Below, one piece after another: positions 17,330 to 25,542 of a stretch of DNA of 45,187 bases. A program made the position numbers and the translations under genes. Source of the stretch: Flavobacteriales bacterium UBA7612. Its GTDB lineage: Bacteria; Bacteroidota; Bacteroidia; Flavobacteriales; Weeksellaceae. The notes beneath the pieces were generated by a model that saw only the letters and a program-made list of their open reading frames with translations, made no database searches and was not told where the DNA came from. Location of the stretch: the NCBI GenBank assembly GCA_002484335.1, contig DLJQ01000010.1:38514-83700 (forward strand). Direction: 5' to 3'. Position 1 is the stretch's first letter, and each line of letters begins with the position of its first letter.

Positions 17330-18217
17330 TTATTTTGGTATTAAAACATTCAAAGCATTAGGTATTATACTAATATCAATACTTTTGTCGGTTAGAATAA
17401 TAGCTTCACCATCAATCTGAGCAATTGTTTTCTCATTAGCAGAATATAACTTCATTTCACTTATTTGAATAACTTTTGCAACTTTCATTTTTTCGAGTTT
17501 TTTTCTCAATACAGAAATTGAAAACTGAATTTGTTGTATAAAATTAAGTTTTTTTACGGCTACAAAGTCTAATTTTCCATCATTTAATTTCGCATTTGGG
17601 CAAAAAGTTATTCCATAACCAGCTTCGTTAGAATTAGAGCAAAATAAAAAATAGTAATCATCTTCCAGAATTTGATTATTACCTAATTCAATTTTAAATG
17701 TTTTTGATTGGTAACTAAAAATAGATTTTGTTGAAGCTGATACATAACCTAAGAAATTTCTAAGATTAGTTTTCGAATAATTATTGATAACATCTGCATC
17801 AATTCCAAATCCAATATTACTAAAAAAGAAATGATTGTTAAGTTTTCCAGCGTCTATCTTCATTGCTTTTGCTTCACAAATTATTTCAAATGCTTTTTCT
17901 ATACATTTAGGAATATTTAAGTTTGATGCTAAACCATTTCCAGATCCGATTGGAATAATACCTAATAAGATTTCTGTACCAACCAATGCTTGTGCGACTT
18001 CATTAATTGTTCCATCTCCGCCACAAGCAACTATTGAGTAAGGCTTTTCATGGAGTAGACTTTTTACTAAATCAGTAGCATGACCAGTTTTTTCAGTTAA
18101 TAAAATTTTAAATTCAACGTTTTTTGATTGAAAAAAACGTTGAATTTCTGATTGTATGATTTTTCCTTTACCCTTTCCAGCAATTGGATTTACGATAAAA
18201 ATGATTTTATTTTTCAC
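17330..18217 (-). CDS. Diacylglycerol kinase family lipid kinase (YegS/DgkB-like)
   Basis: 295-residue soluble lipid kinase. The N-terminal motif FIVNPIAGKGKGK and nucleotide-binding CGGDGTINEVAQAL plus PIGSGNGLAS are diagnostic of the DAGK catalytic domain; the C-terminal beta sandwich ends with AQIDGEAI. Family members phosphorylate diacylglycerol, sphingoid or related lipids using ATP. It overlaps the LtaS-like gene by 11 bp. Enzymes of that class release diacylglycerol when they strip the headgroup from phosphatidylglycerol or phosphatidylethanolamine, so this kinase probably returns the DAG to phosphatidic acid. That coupling is inferred from overlap and known chemistry. Confidence 0.9.
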   Translation of the reverse strand: MKNKIIFIVNPIAGKGKGKIIQSEIQRFFQSKNVEFKILLTEKTGHATDLVKSLLHEKPYSIVACGGDGTINEVAQALVGTEILLGIIPIGSGNGLASNLNIPKCIEKAFEIICEAKAMKIDAGKLNNHFFFSNIGFGIDADVINNYSKTNLRNFLGYVSASTKSIFSYQSKTFKIELGNNQILEDDYYFLFCSNSNEAGYGITFCPNAKLNDGKLDFVAVKKLNFIQQIQFSISVLRKKLEKMKVAKVIQISEMKLYSANEKTIAQIDGEAIILTDKSIDISIIPNALNVLIPK

Positions 18218-20171
18218 TTAATAATTTGTTATTAAATAAATAATCAGCAGTTTGATAATTTGATATAATAGAACGCTCGAATTTTGGATCAACTTTAGCA
18301 TCAATCAAATTTGTTTTGTTCCATTTGTATTGATTAATTATTTTTTGATCGGAAAGAATACTAACATCATCACCTCTTTTCATTCCTAATTTGATGTATG
18401 TACCAACAAAAGATCGAGATTGATACAATGGATCAAAAATATCTTTTCCATAAAATTGCGAAGTATATTTCCAATTTAATAATGAAAATAAAGTTGGAAA
18501 AATATCAATCTGAGAAACTTCTTTTTCAACTTTTTCATTATTATGAGAGTGTAAATTGTAGATAAATGCAGGAATATGATGATTTTTAATATCAATAGCA
18601 TCTTTACCTGCGCTACTAGCACAATGATCAGCAATAAAAACAAAAACAGTATTATTAAACCAAGGTTTCTTTTTTGCTTGTTTCAAAAACTCTCCTATGG
18701 CATAATCAGAATATTTTACAGCTCCTGGACGACCTGTTCCTGATGGAATATCTATTTTTCCATTTTCGTATGTATAAGGTTTATGATTTGATGTTGACAT
18801 TACAAAAGCAAAAAATGGTTGTTTTGATTGATATTTTTCATCAGCAACTTTCAGAACTTTTCTATAGATATCGTCATCAGCAATTCCCCATGCATTTTCA
18901 AAAGTTACTTCATTATCATCTATATTATATCGTTTTGTATTTATATCATCACTCAAAATACTTCCACGTCCTCTATCATAAATATCAAATCCATTTCCTC
19001 CAAAAAAAGCATTCATATTGTCAAAATATCCATCTCCTCCATAAAAAAACATATTATGATATCCTTTTGCCTTAAAAACAGAAGAAACTGTATATAAATT
19101 TTGATTATCTACACGTTTAACAATACTATTTCCTGGTGTTGGAGGGATAGAAAGTGTTACAGCTTCCATACCACGTACAGTTCGTGTTCCATTCGCAAAC
19201 ATGTTAGAAAAATAAATACTATTATCAGCTAATTGATTAAGATTAGGTGTGATAGATTTATTATTGTATTTCTCTTGAAGAAAAGAAGAACTCATACTTT
19301 CCATCATAACAAAAATTACATTTGGTTTTTGTTCAATTTCTGTAGGATTATTTGCTAAAACAGTTCTTCTTAAAGGATTTTTAAATTCTTGATCGAAAAC
19401 AGTTTTTGAATCTTTTAATTCTATTTTCATTTCAGAGAAAGCATCTTCAATAGGAATAGATTTATAATGTTCATCATATTTTAAGTGGTTATTTCTAAAT
19501 GCTGAGAAAAAAGAAAAAATTCCAGCTTTAGAAATCTCATTGTTGTATCTATTTTCAGATGTCGAGCTACTATCGTTATTAATAAAAAATAATGTTGTGG
19601 TTGCTATAATTAGATTTATTCCAAAAATGATTATTTTCTGAGTGAATGTTGCTTTGTAATTGAATGTACTGTAAAATACTTTTCTTTTTTTAGAAATATA
19701 AAGAGTGATACCTGTTATTAAAACTATTCCTCCAATTAATAAAGGTAATGGATATGATTCTTGAATGTTTTTTACAACTTCATAAGTGTAAATAAGGTAA
19801 TCTACAGCAATAAAATTAAATCTACTTTTGAATTCATCCCAAAATGTAATTTCAGCAAAAAATGTGAAATAGATAATTACTAAAAATAACGTATATATAA
19901 AATAAACAAATATTTTATCAAAAATACTATTAATGAATCGATTGGGTAATACTAAAAAATAAAATGATAGAAATAAGCAAAAACAACTTACAACACTTAT
20001 ATCATAAATGAATCCCCAAAAAAATGTATGTAATATTTCAGTTATAGACCAATTGAAATCTTTATTAATCCATAAAGCGAAAATTATACGAAGAATAAAA
20101 GAGATAATAATGAATAATGTAGAAAAGAATAGTAGACTACTATAACGATTCTTTAATTTATTTGTAAACAT
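18207..20171 (-). CDS. LTA synthase-like sulfatase-fold phospho(ethanolamine/glycerol) transferase
   Basis: 654 residues: five hydrophobic segments in the first about 190, then a large periplasmic alkaline-phosphatase-superfamily domain. Motifs by eye: metal ligand in VMMESMSSSF, probable catalytic T331 in GTRTVRGMEA (aligned with the LtaS nucleophile), FFYGGDGYFDNM, FVMSTSNHKPY and FIADHCASS. This architecture is that of LtaS and EptA-type enzymes, which transfer phosphoglycerol or phosphoethanolamine from a phospholipid to an envelope acceptor. In a Gram-negative organism lacking lipoteichoic acid, lipid A or another glycan is the likelier acceptor. It heads an operon with a DAG kinase and a two-component system. 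Donor and acceptor are not determined. Confidence 0.85.
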   Translation of the reverse strand: MFTNKLKNRYSSLLFFSTLFIIISFILRIIFALWINKDFNWSITEILHTFFWGFIYDISVVSCFCLFLSFYFLVLPNRFINSIFDKIFVYFIYTLFLVIIYFTFFAEITFWDEFKSRFNFIAVDYLIYTYEVVKNIQESYPLPLLIGGIVLITGITLYISKKRKVFYSTFNYKATFTQKIIIFGINLIIATTTLFFINNDSSSTSENRYNNEISKAGIFSFFSAFRNNHLKYDEHYKSIPIEDAFSEMKIELKDSKTVFDQEFKNPLRRTVLANNPTEIEQKPNVIFVMMESMSSSFLQEKYNNKSITPNLNQLADNSIYFSNMFANGTRTVRGMEAVTLSIPPTPGNSIVKRVDNQNLYTVSSVFKAKGYHNMFFYGGDGYFDNMNAFFGGNGFDIYDRGRGSILSDDINTKRYNIDDNEVTFENAWGIADDDIYRKVLKVADEKYQSKQPFFAFVMSTSNHKPYTYENGKIDIPSGTGRPGAVKYSDYAIGEFLKQAKKKPWFNNTVFVFIADHCASSAGKDAIDIKNHHIPAFIYNLHSHNNEKVEKEVSQIDIFPTLFSLLNWKYTSQFYGKDIFDPLYQSRSFVGTYIKLGMKRGDDVSILSDQKIINQYKWNKTNLIDAKVDPKFERSIISNYQTADYLFNNKLLSEK

Positions 20172-20232
20172 TTTGTATTAAATTATGCTTCAAATATCAA
20201 TGTTAAATAGAAGTTATACCTAACGAAAATAA

Positions 20233-20255
20233 AAACTTAAGCGAATCTTAAGTTT
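20233..20255. promoter_or_regulatory. PmrA-box-like repeat upstream of the LtaS-like/TCS operon
   Basis: CTTAAG (20236-20241), five bases, CTTAAG (20247-20252), embedded in a perfect 9-bp inverted repeat aaacttaag / cttaagttt. The direct repeat has an 11-bp period, as OmpR-family regulators require, and fits the enterobacterial PmrA box YTTAAK-N5-YTTAAK. It ends 62 bp upstream of the operon's first ATG (20171, minus strand). Confidence 0.5.
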
Positions 20256-20330
20256 AGCTAGAATGCAATAATATTCACTATGCAGAAAAGTTAATAAATT
20301 AAAAAGGTTAATTTAAATGAAATATAATTG

Positions 20331-20338
20331 TAAATTTG
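20331..20338 (+). promoter_or_regulatory. -7 element for the small protein gene
   Basis: TAAATTTG fits TAnnTTTG; the -33 position shows only a weak gtta at 20307-20310. Transcription would start near 20344, consistent with the ATG at 20365. Confidence 0.45.
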
Positions 20339-20364
20339 CACACTATTTTTAAATATTGAAAATA

Positions 20365-20616
20365 ATGGAAGAGATGTTAGTTAATGAAAAAGAAGAGAAG
20401 TTTTTAAATTATTGGGAACAGAGATTTAAAACAATATTTGAAGATAATACTAGTTGGACTAAGTTATTTATGACAGTTAACAAATCTACATTCCCAGATT
20501 CAGTAAACATTGAAGTTTTTTCGAAAAGATTCTCACAAGATTTTAATATGCAGTTATCATATAAATACGATGAAGTTGATAACGAATATGATTTGACGAT
20601 TGTTAAATTAAACTAA
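20365..20616 (+). CDS. Small acidic hypothetical protein
   Basis: 83 residues from the ATG at 20365, which is preferred over an in-frame TTG at 20356 because it sits about 20 bp after the predicted transcription start. The sequence is soluble and charged, rich in E, K and F (EMLVNEKEEKFLNYWEQRF), with no signal peptide or membrane segment. The C-terminal YKYDEVDNEYDLTIVKLN looks like a beta-strand end. I do not recognise the family. It has its own promoter, lies divergent to the LtaS-like operon, and is followed by the purL leader. Confidence 0.6.
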   Translation: MEEMLVNEKEEKFLNYWEQRFKTIFEDNTSWTKLFMTVNKSTFPDSVNIEVFSKRFSQDFNMQLSYKYDEVDNEYDLTIVKLN

Positions 20617-20684
20617 TTATTTAATAACTTACAAAATTTATAAAAATTCTAAATTAAATAATTATTAATTTTTTTCAAATACTA

Positions 20685-20716
20685 TTTGATTATTTTTAAT
20701 AAAATGTTTAATTTTG
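20685..20716 (+). promoter_or_regulatory. Promoter of the purLCFM operon
   Basis: TTTG (20685-20688), a 20-bp spacer and TAATTTTG (20709-20716) match the Bacteroidetes consensus fully. Predicted start is near 20723, giving a leader of about 210 nt that contains the riboswitch. Confidence 0.75.
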
Positions 20717-20760
20717 CAGTTCACTTTTAAAGAGGTGATTTTAGTTTTTAAAGTTTACAA

Positions 20761-20828
20761 CATTTGTATAGCTCATAATAAGGTTGAGCGTCTCTACGGC
20801 AGACCGTAAATACTTGCCACTACAAATG
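20761..20828 (+). promoter_or_regulatory. Purine riboswitch aptamer, guanine/hypoxanthine class, upstream of purL
   Basis: Three-way junction as in the xpt-type aptamer. P1 catttgta (20761-20768) pairs with tacaaatg (20821-20828). P2 is gctca (20771-20775) / tgagc (20785-20789), with loop GG (20782-20783). J2/3 is gtctctac (20790-20797), keeping the U51 and A52 equivalents. P3 is ggca (20798-20801) / tgcc (20815-20818), with loop ccgtaaat (20804-20811) whose CC can pair with the P2-loop GG. J3/1 is a-c before P1, so the ligand-pairing base (position 74 of xpt) is C20820, which predicts guanine or hypoxanthine rather than adenine. A T6CT6 tract follows P1 at 20831-20843. Repression of purine synthesis by guanine is the expected logic. 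Confidence 0.88.
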
Positions 20829-20934
20829 AATTTTTTCTTTTTTGCATTAATTGTAAAAATAGAGATATATTTGTTTGTCGAAGTAAATACAAATGGTTTA
20901 AACATATTAAACAAATACAACAGCAAACAAAACA

Positions 20935-23900
20935 ATGAACCAAAGACTTTTCATTCAGAAGAAATCAGAATTTGACATTATAAGTCAAAAGACTACAATA
21001 GAACTTAGAAACCTTGTACCTACAATTGAGTGCAAGGTTTTTGTTATTTATGATCTATTTAATATAGACGAAAATCAACTAGAAATGGTTCAAAATAAGG
21101 TGTTTGTAGATCCTGTTACAGATATATCTTTTAAGTACGTTGAGGATGCTATAAATGAAAGCATCCCTTATTCAAAAAACTTTTTTGCTACTGAGTTTTT
21201 ACCAGGTCAGTATAGTCAAAGAGATGATTCTGCTGAACAATGTTTAGTTTTGATGAATGTTGAAAATGTAACAATAAAATCTGGACTATTATATGTTTTC
21301 AATGATGATTTATCGAAAGATGATTTACAGAAAGTAAAAAGTTATTTAATTAATCCAATAGAATCTCGTGAAAAAGATTTATCAAAAATGGAAATCCCTG
21401 CAAATCCTGCAGTAACAGAAGTTCCTACTATAGATGGATTTATTATAGCTGACGAAAAGCAGTTAAATGATATTCATACAAACTTTGGTTTATCATTAGA
21501 AATGGATGATTTAATTTTTATACAAGATTATTTTAAATCAATTCAACGCAATCCTACAGAAACAGAATTAAAAGTTTTAGACACTTATTGGTCGGACCAT
21601 TGTCGTCATACAACTTTTGAAACAGAAATAACAGACATTAAGTTTAATTCTAAATTTAATGCAACTCTTCAAAAAACATTCGATTATTATCAACAAATTC
21701 GTCAAGAATTAGGAATTACTAAACCAATTCGTTTGATGGATTTAGCAACAATTATGGGGAAATATCTTTCTCGTACAGGTGTTGTTAAAAACATTGATGT
21801 ATCAGAAGAAATTAATGCATGTTCTATTGCTGTTCCTATTGATGTAGATGGAATAGAAGAAGAATGGTTATTACAATTTAAGAATGAAACACATAATCAC
21901 CCAACAGAAGTAGAACCTTATGGAGGAGCATCAACATGTGTTGGAGGAGCAATTCGTGACCCTTTAAGTGGTCGTTCTTATGTTTTTCAAGCAATGAGAA
22001 TTACAGGAGCAGCTAATCCGTTAGAAAAAATTGAAGATACTTTACCAGGTAAATTACCACAAAGAAAAATAACAAAAGAAGCAGCAAACGGTTTCAGTTC
22101 TTATGGAAATCAAATTGGTTTAGCAACAACTTTTGTGAAAGAAATTTATGACGAAGGTTATAAAGCAAAACGAATGGAAGTTGGTTTTGTAGCTGGAGCT
22201 GTAAAAAAAGAATATGTACGTCGTGAAGAACCAGTTGCTGGAGATAGAATTATCTTATTAGGAGGAGCAACAGGTCGTGATGGAGTAGGAGGAGCTTCGG
22301 GATCATCTAAAACACATGATGGTTTAAAATTAGATGATTTATCTGCTGAGGTACAAAAAGGAAATGCAATTGTAGAAAGAAAAATACAACGTTTATTCCG
22401 TAATCCAAATGTATTAACATTAATCAAGAAATGTAATGATTTTGGTGCTGGAGGTGTTTCAGTTGCTATTGGAGAAATTGCAAGAGGAATTAATGTTGAT
22501 TTAGATAAAGTTCCTTTGAAATATGCAGGCTTAAATGGTACTGAATTAGCTATTTCAGAATCTCAAGAACGTATGGCTGTTGCAGTAGAGGCAAAAGATG
22601 TTGATACATTTATAGCTTTAGCTAAAGAAGAAAATTTAGAAGCAACTTGTGTTGCTGAGGTTACTGCTGACGACACAATGACTTTAGTTTGGAAAGGAAC
22701 TAAAATTGTTGAATTAGATCGTAAATTTTTAGATACAAATGGAGTTCGTAAACAAGCAAAAATTGAGGTTACGGACGAAAATTATACAAATCCTTTTGAA
22801 AATAAATCATTCGATAGAAATGAATTTATTGCAATGATGCAAGAATTAAATCATGCATCTCAAAAAGGTATGGTAGAGATGTTTGATAATAATGTTGGAC
22901 GTTCTACTATTTTAAATGCTTTTGGAGGAAAAACAATGGATACTCCAGAAGATGTTTCTGTACAGAAATTTCCTACAGATGGTTTCACAAATGCTGTATC
23001 AATCGCATCATTTGGATATAATCCTATAATTTCTCGTTGGTCTAACTATCACGGAGCTTATTTTGCGGTGATAGATTCTATGACGAAAATTGTTGCTGCT
23101 GGAGGTAATTATGCTGATATTCGTTTGACTTTTCAAGAATATTTTGAAAAATTAAGAAACGAAGAAATTCGTTGGGGAAAACCTTTTGCTGCGATTTTAG
23201 GTACAATTGAAGCGCAACGTCAGTTTGGAATTCCTGCTATTGGAGGAAAAGATTCTATGTCAGGTTCATACCAAGATATAGATGTTCCACCAACATTAAT
23301 TTCATTTGCTATTGCACCTTCTCAAACAAATAAAGTTGTTCAAGGTACATTGGTTAATAAAAATTCTAAATTATCTGTTTTTATTCCAACTCAGCATGAA
23401 GATTATTTGATTGATGAAAATAATACGAAATCAATTTTTGATTTTATAACTTCTCTTGATAGAAATAATGTAAAATCAATGATGATAGTTAAATTTGGAG
23501 GAATTGCAGAGACTTTAGCTAATATGGCTTTTGGTAATGAAATAGGTTTTGCAATAAATACTCAATTAGATTTGGCGAAATATTATCCTGGATCTATTAT
23601 CATTGAACATGCAGATGAATTAAATGTTCCAACAGATATTTCTACAAATTATCATTCATTAGGAAATACTACAGATAAAGAATTATTTGAATTGAACGGA
23701 GAAGAAATTAATTTGAAAGAATTAAAACATCTTTGGAAAGAAACTTTTCATTCAATTTTCCCTTATAAATCATCTTCCGACAAAGTTATCGAAGATAAAG
23801 ACTTGAAAGCTGAAGAAATTTGTTTTCCTTTCTCTGAAAATAAAGTTGCAAATCCTAAAGTGTTTATTCCAATTTTTCCTGGAACAAATTCAGAATATGA

Positions 23901-24645
23901 TTCTGCAAAAGCTTTTATAAAAGAAGGAGCAATTGTTACAACTTTACCATTTAGAAATTTATCAGAACAAGATGTTGAAGAATCTGTAAATGCTTTTGTA
24001 ACTGAAATAAATAAAGCAAATATTTTATTTATTCCTGGAGGTTTTTCTGCTGCTGATGAACCTGACGGATCGGGTAAATTTATAGCGACAGTTTTACGTA
24101 ATGAAAAAATTAAAACTGCAATCCATCAATTATTAGAAAGAAATGGATTAATTTTAGGAGTGTGTAATGGTTTTCAAGCATTAATAAAATCAGGTTTATT
24201 GCCTTATGGTAGAATTCAGGATTTAGAAGAAAATACACCAACATTAACATTTAATGAAATTGGTCGTCATATTACACAATTAGCTAAAGTTCGTGTAAAT
24301 AAATCTCACTCACCTTGGTTAAACGGAATGGAAGGTCAAGAGTATTGGATTCCTTTTTCTCATGGTGAAGGACGTTTCGTAGCAAATGACCAAGAATTAG
24401 AAAAATTAATAGATAAAGGTCAAATTGCAACACAATTTATTGATTTAGAAGGGAAATTGGCTGGACAAATGCCATATAATCCTAATGGATCTACTTTTGC
24501 TGTAGAAGGAATTGTTTCTCCTTGTGGGAAAATTTATGGTAGAATGGGACATCCAGAAAGATATGAAGAAGGATTATTCAAAAATATTCCAGATAATGGA
24601 TATATGAATATCTTTAAAAATGCTGTAGAGTATTTTAAGAATTAA
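20935..24645 (+). CDS. purL: Phosphoribosylformylglycinamidine synthase, large single-chain form
   Basis: 1236 residues. It converts FGAR, ATP and glutamine to FGAM, step four of de novo purine synthesis. The order is an N-terminal FGAR-AT domain, a linker with WSDHCRHTTFET, two AIRS-type halves (NETHNHPTEVEPYGGAST; GIPAIGGKDSMSG), and a C-terminal class I glutaminase with nucleophile C1077 (GVCNGFQAL) and partners H1206/E1208 (GHPERY). Fusion of glutaminase and synthetase means no separate PurQ/PurS is needed. The size is near that of the E. coli enzyme (about 1295). It is first in purL-purC-purF-purM and lies behind a guanine-class riboswitch, so guanine probably lowers its expression. Confidence 0.97.
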   Translation: MNQRLFIQKKSEFDIISQKTTIELRNLVPTIECKVFVIYDLFNIDENQLEMVQNKVFVDPVTDISFKYVEDAINESIPYSKNFFATEFLPGQYSQRDDSAEQCLVLMNVENVTIKSGLLYVFNDDLSKDDLQKVKSYLINPIESREKDLSKMEIPANPAVTEVPTIDGFIIADEKQLNDIHTNFGLSLEMDDLIFIQDYFKSIQRNPTETELKVLDTYWSDHCRHTTFETEITDIKFNSKFNATLQKTFDYYQQIRQELGITKPIRLMDLATIMGKYLSRTGVVKNIDVSEEINACSIAVPIDVDGIEEEWLLQFKNETHNHPTEVEPYGGASTCVGGAIRDPLSGRSYVFQAMRITGAANPLEKIEDTLPGKLPQRKITKEAANGFSSYGNQIGLATTFVKEIYDEGYKAKRMEVGFVAGAVKKEYVRREEPVAGDRIILLGGATGRDGVGGASGSSKTHDGLKLDDLSAEVQKGNAIVERKIQRLFRNPNVLTLIKKCNDFGAGGVSVAIGEIARGINVDLDKVPLKYAGLNGTELAISESQERMAVAVEAKDVDTFIALAKEENLEATCVAEVTADDTMTLVWKGTKIVELDRKFLDTNGVRKQAKIEVTDENYTNPFENKSFDRNEFIAMMQELNHASQKGMVEMFDNNVGRSTILNAFGGKTMDTPEDVSVQKFPTDGFTNAVSIASFGYNPIISRWSNYHGAYFAVIDSMTKIVAAGGNYADIRLTFQEYFEKLRNEEIRWGKPFAAILGTIEAQRQFGIPAIGGKDSMSGSYQDIDVPPTLISFAIAPSQTNKVVQGTLVNKNSKLSVFIPTQHEDYLIDENNTKSIFDFITSLDRNNVKSMMIVKFGGIAETLANMAFGNEIGFAINTQLDLAKYYPGSIIIEHADELNVPTDISTNYHSLGNTTDKELFELNGEEINLKELKHLWKETFHSIFPYKSSSDKVIEDKDLKAEEICFPFSENKVANPKVFIPIFPGTNSEYDSAKAFIKEGAIVTTLPFRNLSEQDVEESVNAFVTEINKANILFIPGGFSAADEPDGSGKFIATVLRNEKIKTAIHQLLERNGLILGVCNGFQALIKSGLLPYGRIQDLEENTPTLTFNEIGRHITQLAKVRVNKSHSPWLNGMEGQEYWIPFSHGEGRFVANDQELEKLIDKGQIATQFIDLEGKLAGQMPYNPNGSTFAVEGIVSPCGKIYGRMGHPERYEEGLFKNIPDNGYMNIFKNAVEYFKN

Positions 24646-24802
24646 ACAAACAACAAACAATAATAATTTTGATCCTGAACCAATCAAAATTAGAACTCGA
24701 CAAATAACCTTGAACAAGTTATTTATCGCAAACAGGCAAACAAGAAGTGGACTTTTTCATTTCAAACAAAACAAAAAAACAAAAAGTTAACAACAGACAA
24801 CG

Positions 24803-25525
24803 ATGAGCTTAACAAAAAAAGACTTCATTTACGAAGGAAAAGCAAAACAAGTGTACGCTACAGAAGAAGCAGACAAAGTAATTGTTTATTACAAAGATGA
24901 TGCAACTGCTTTTAATGCACAAAAGCGTGGAACGGTTGAGGACAAAGGAGAAATGAATAACAAAATTTCTACTTTAATTTTTGATTATTTAATCGAAAAA
25001 GGTATTCCAACACATTTCATCGAGCAGTTAAATGATCGTGAACAATTAGTGAAAAAAGTTTCAATTATTCCAATTGAAATGGTTGTTCGTAATTATGTAG
25101 CAGGAAGTATGGCGCAACGTTTAGGATTAGAGGAAGGAGGTAAATCTCCTGTTACAATCTTCGATATTTGTTACAAAAAAGATGAATTAGGTGATCCACT
25201 TATCAATGATCATCATGCAGTTTTATTAGGAGCTGCAACGTATGATGAATTAAAAGAATTATACGCAATTACTGATAAAATTAATGAAGCTTTAAAAGAA
25301 TTATTTTTAAAAGCTGGATTGATTTTAGCTGATTTCAAAATAGAATTTGGAAAAGATGTTGATGGTAATATAATTTTAGCTGATGAAATTTCTCCAGATA
25401 CATGTCGTTTATGGGATGTAGAAACAGGGAAAAAATTAGATAAAGATCGTTTTCGTCGTGATTTAGGTGATGTTTCAGAAGCTTATCACGAAGTATATAA
25501 TCGTTTAGTAGAAGTTTTAAAATAA
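24803..25525 (+). CDS. purC: Phosphoribosylaminoimidazole-succinocarboxamide synthase
   Basis: 240 residues, normal for SAICAR synthase, which joins CAIR and aspartate with ATP. Signatures are FIYEGKAKQVYAT at the N-terminus, EMVVRNYVAGSMAQRLGLEEG (CAIR/Asp site) and ILADEISPDTCRLWD near the C-terminus. It lies 157 bp after purL. The gap has two short hairpins (24665-24691; 24702-24724) without a T tract, and no second aptamer. Only 17 bp separate it from purF. Confidence 0.97.
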   Translation: MSLTKKDFIYEGKAKQVYATEEADKVIVYYKDDATAFNAQKRGTVEDKGEMNNKISTLIFDYLIEKGIPTHFIEQLNDREQLVKKVSIIPIEMVVRNYVAGSMAQRLGLEEGGKSPVTIFDICYKKDELGDPLINDHHAVLLGAATYDELKELYAITDKINEALKELFLKAGLILADFKIEFGKDVDGNIILADEISPDTCRLWDVETGKKLDKDRFRRDLGDVSEAYHEVYNRLVEVLK

Positions 25526-25542
25526 TCATTTTTTCATTTGAA

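Larger units (their letters stand above)
20617..20934. other. 318-bp purL leader region
   Basis: No protein gene is seen. The region holds a strong promoter (20685-20716), a purine riboswitch aptamer (20761-20828), a T6CT6 tract (20831-20843), a second copy of the P1 3' strand at 20888-20895, and a possible hairpin atttgttt (20869-20876) / aaacaaat (20909-20916) just before the purL ATG. Confidence 0.7.

Noticed and set aside
22158..22427. Antisense reading frame of 89 codons inside purL, and similar long antisense frames in other genes.
   Set aside because: They lie opposite strongly conserved coding sequence, show no recognisable protein features and are expected shadows in this codon usage.
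24646..24802. Two hairpins (24665-24691 and 24702-24724) considered as a second riboswitch or terminator between purL and purC.
   Set aside because: No aptamer core resembling a known class and no T tract; simple AT-rich stem-loops.
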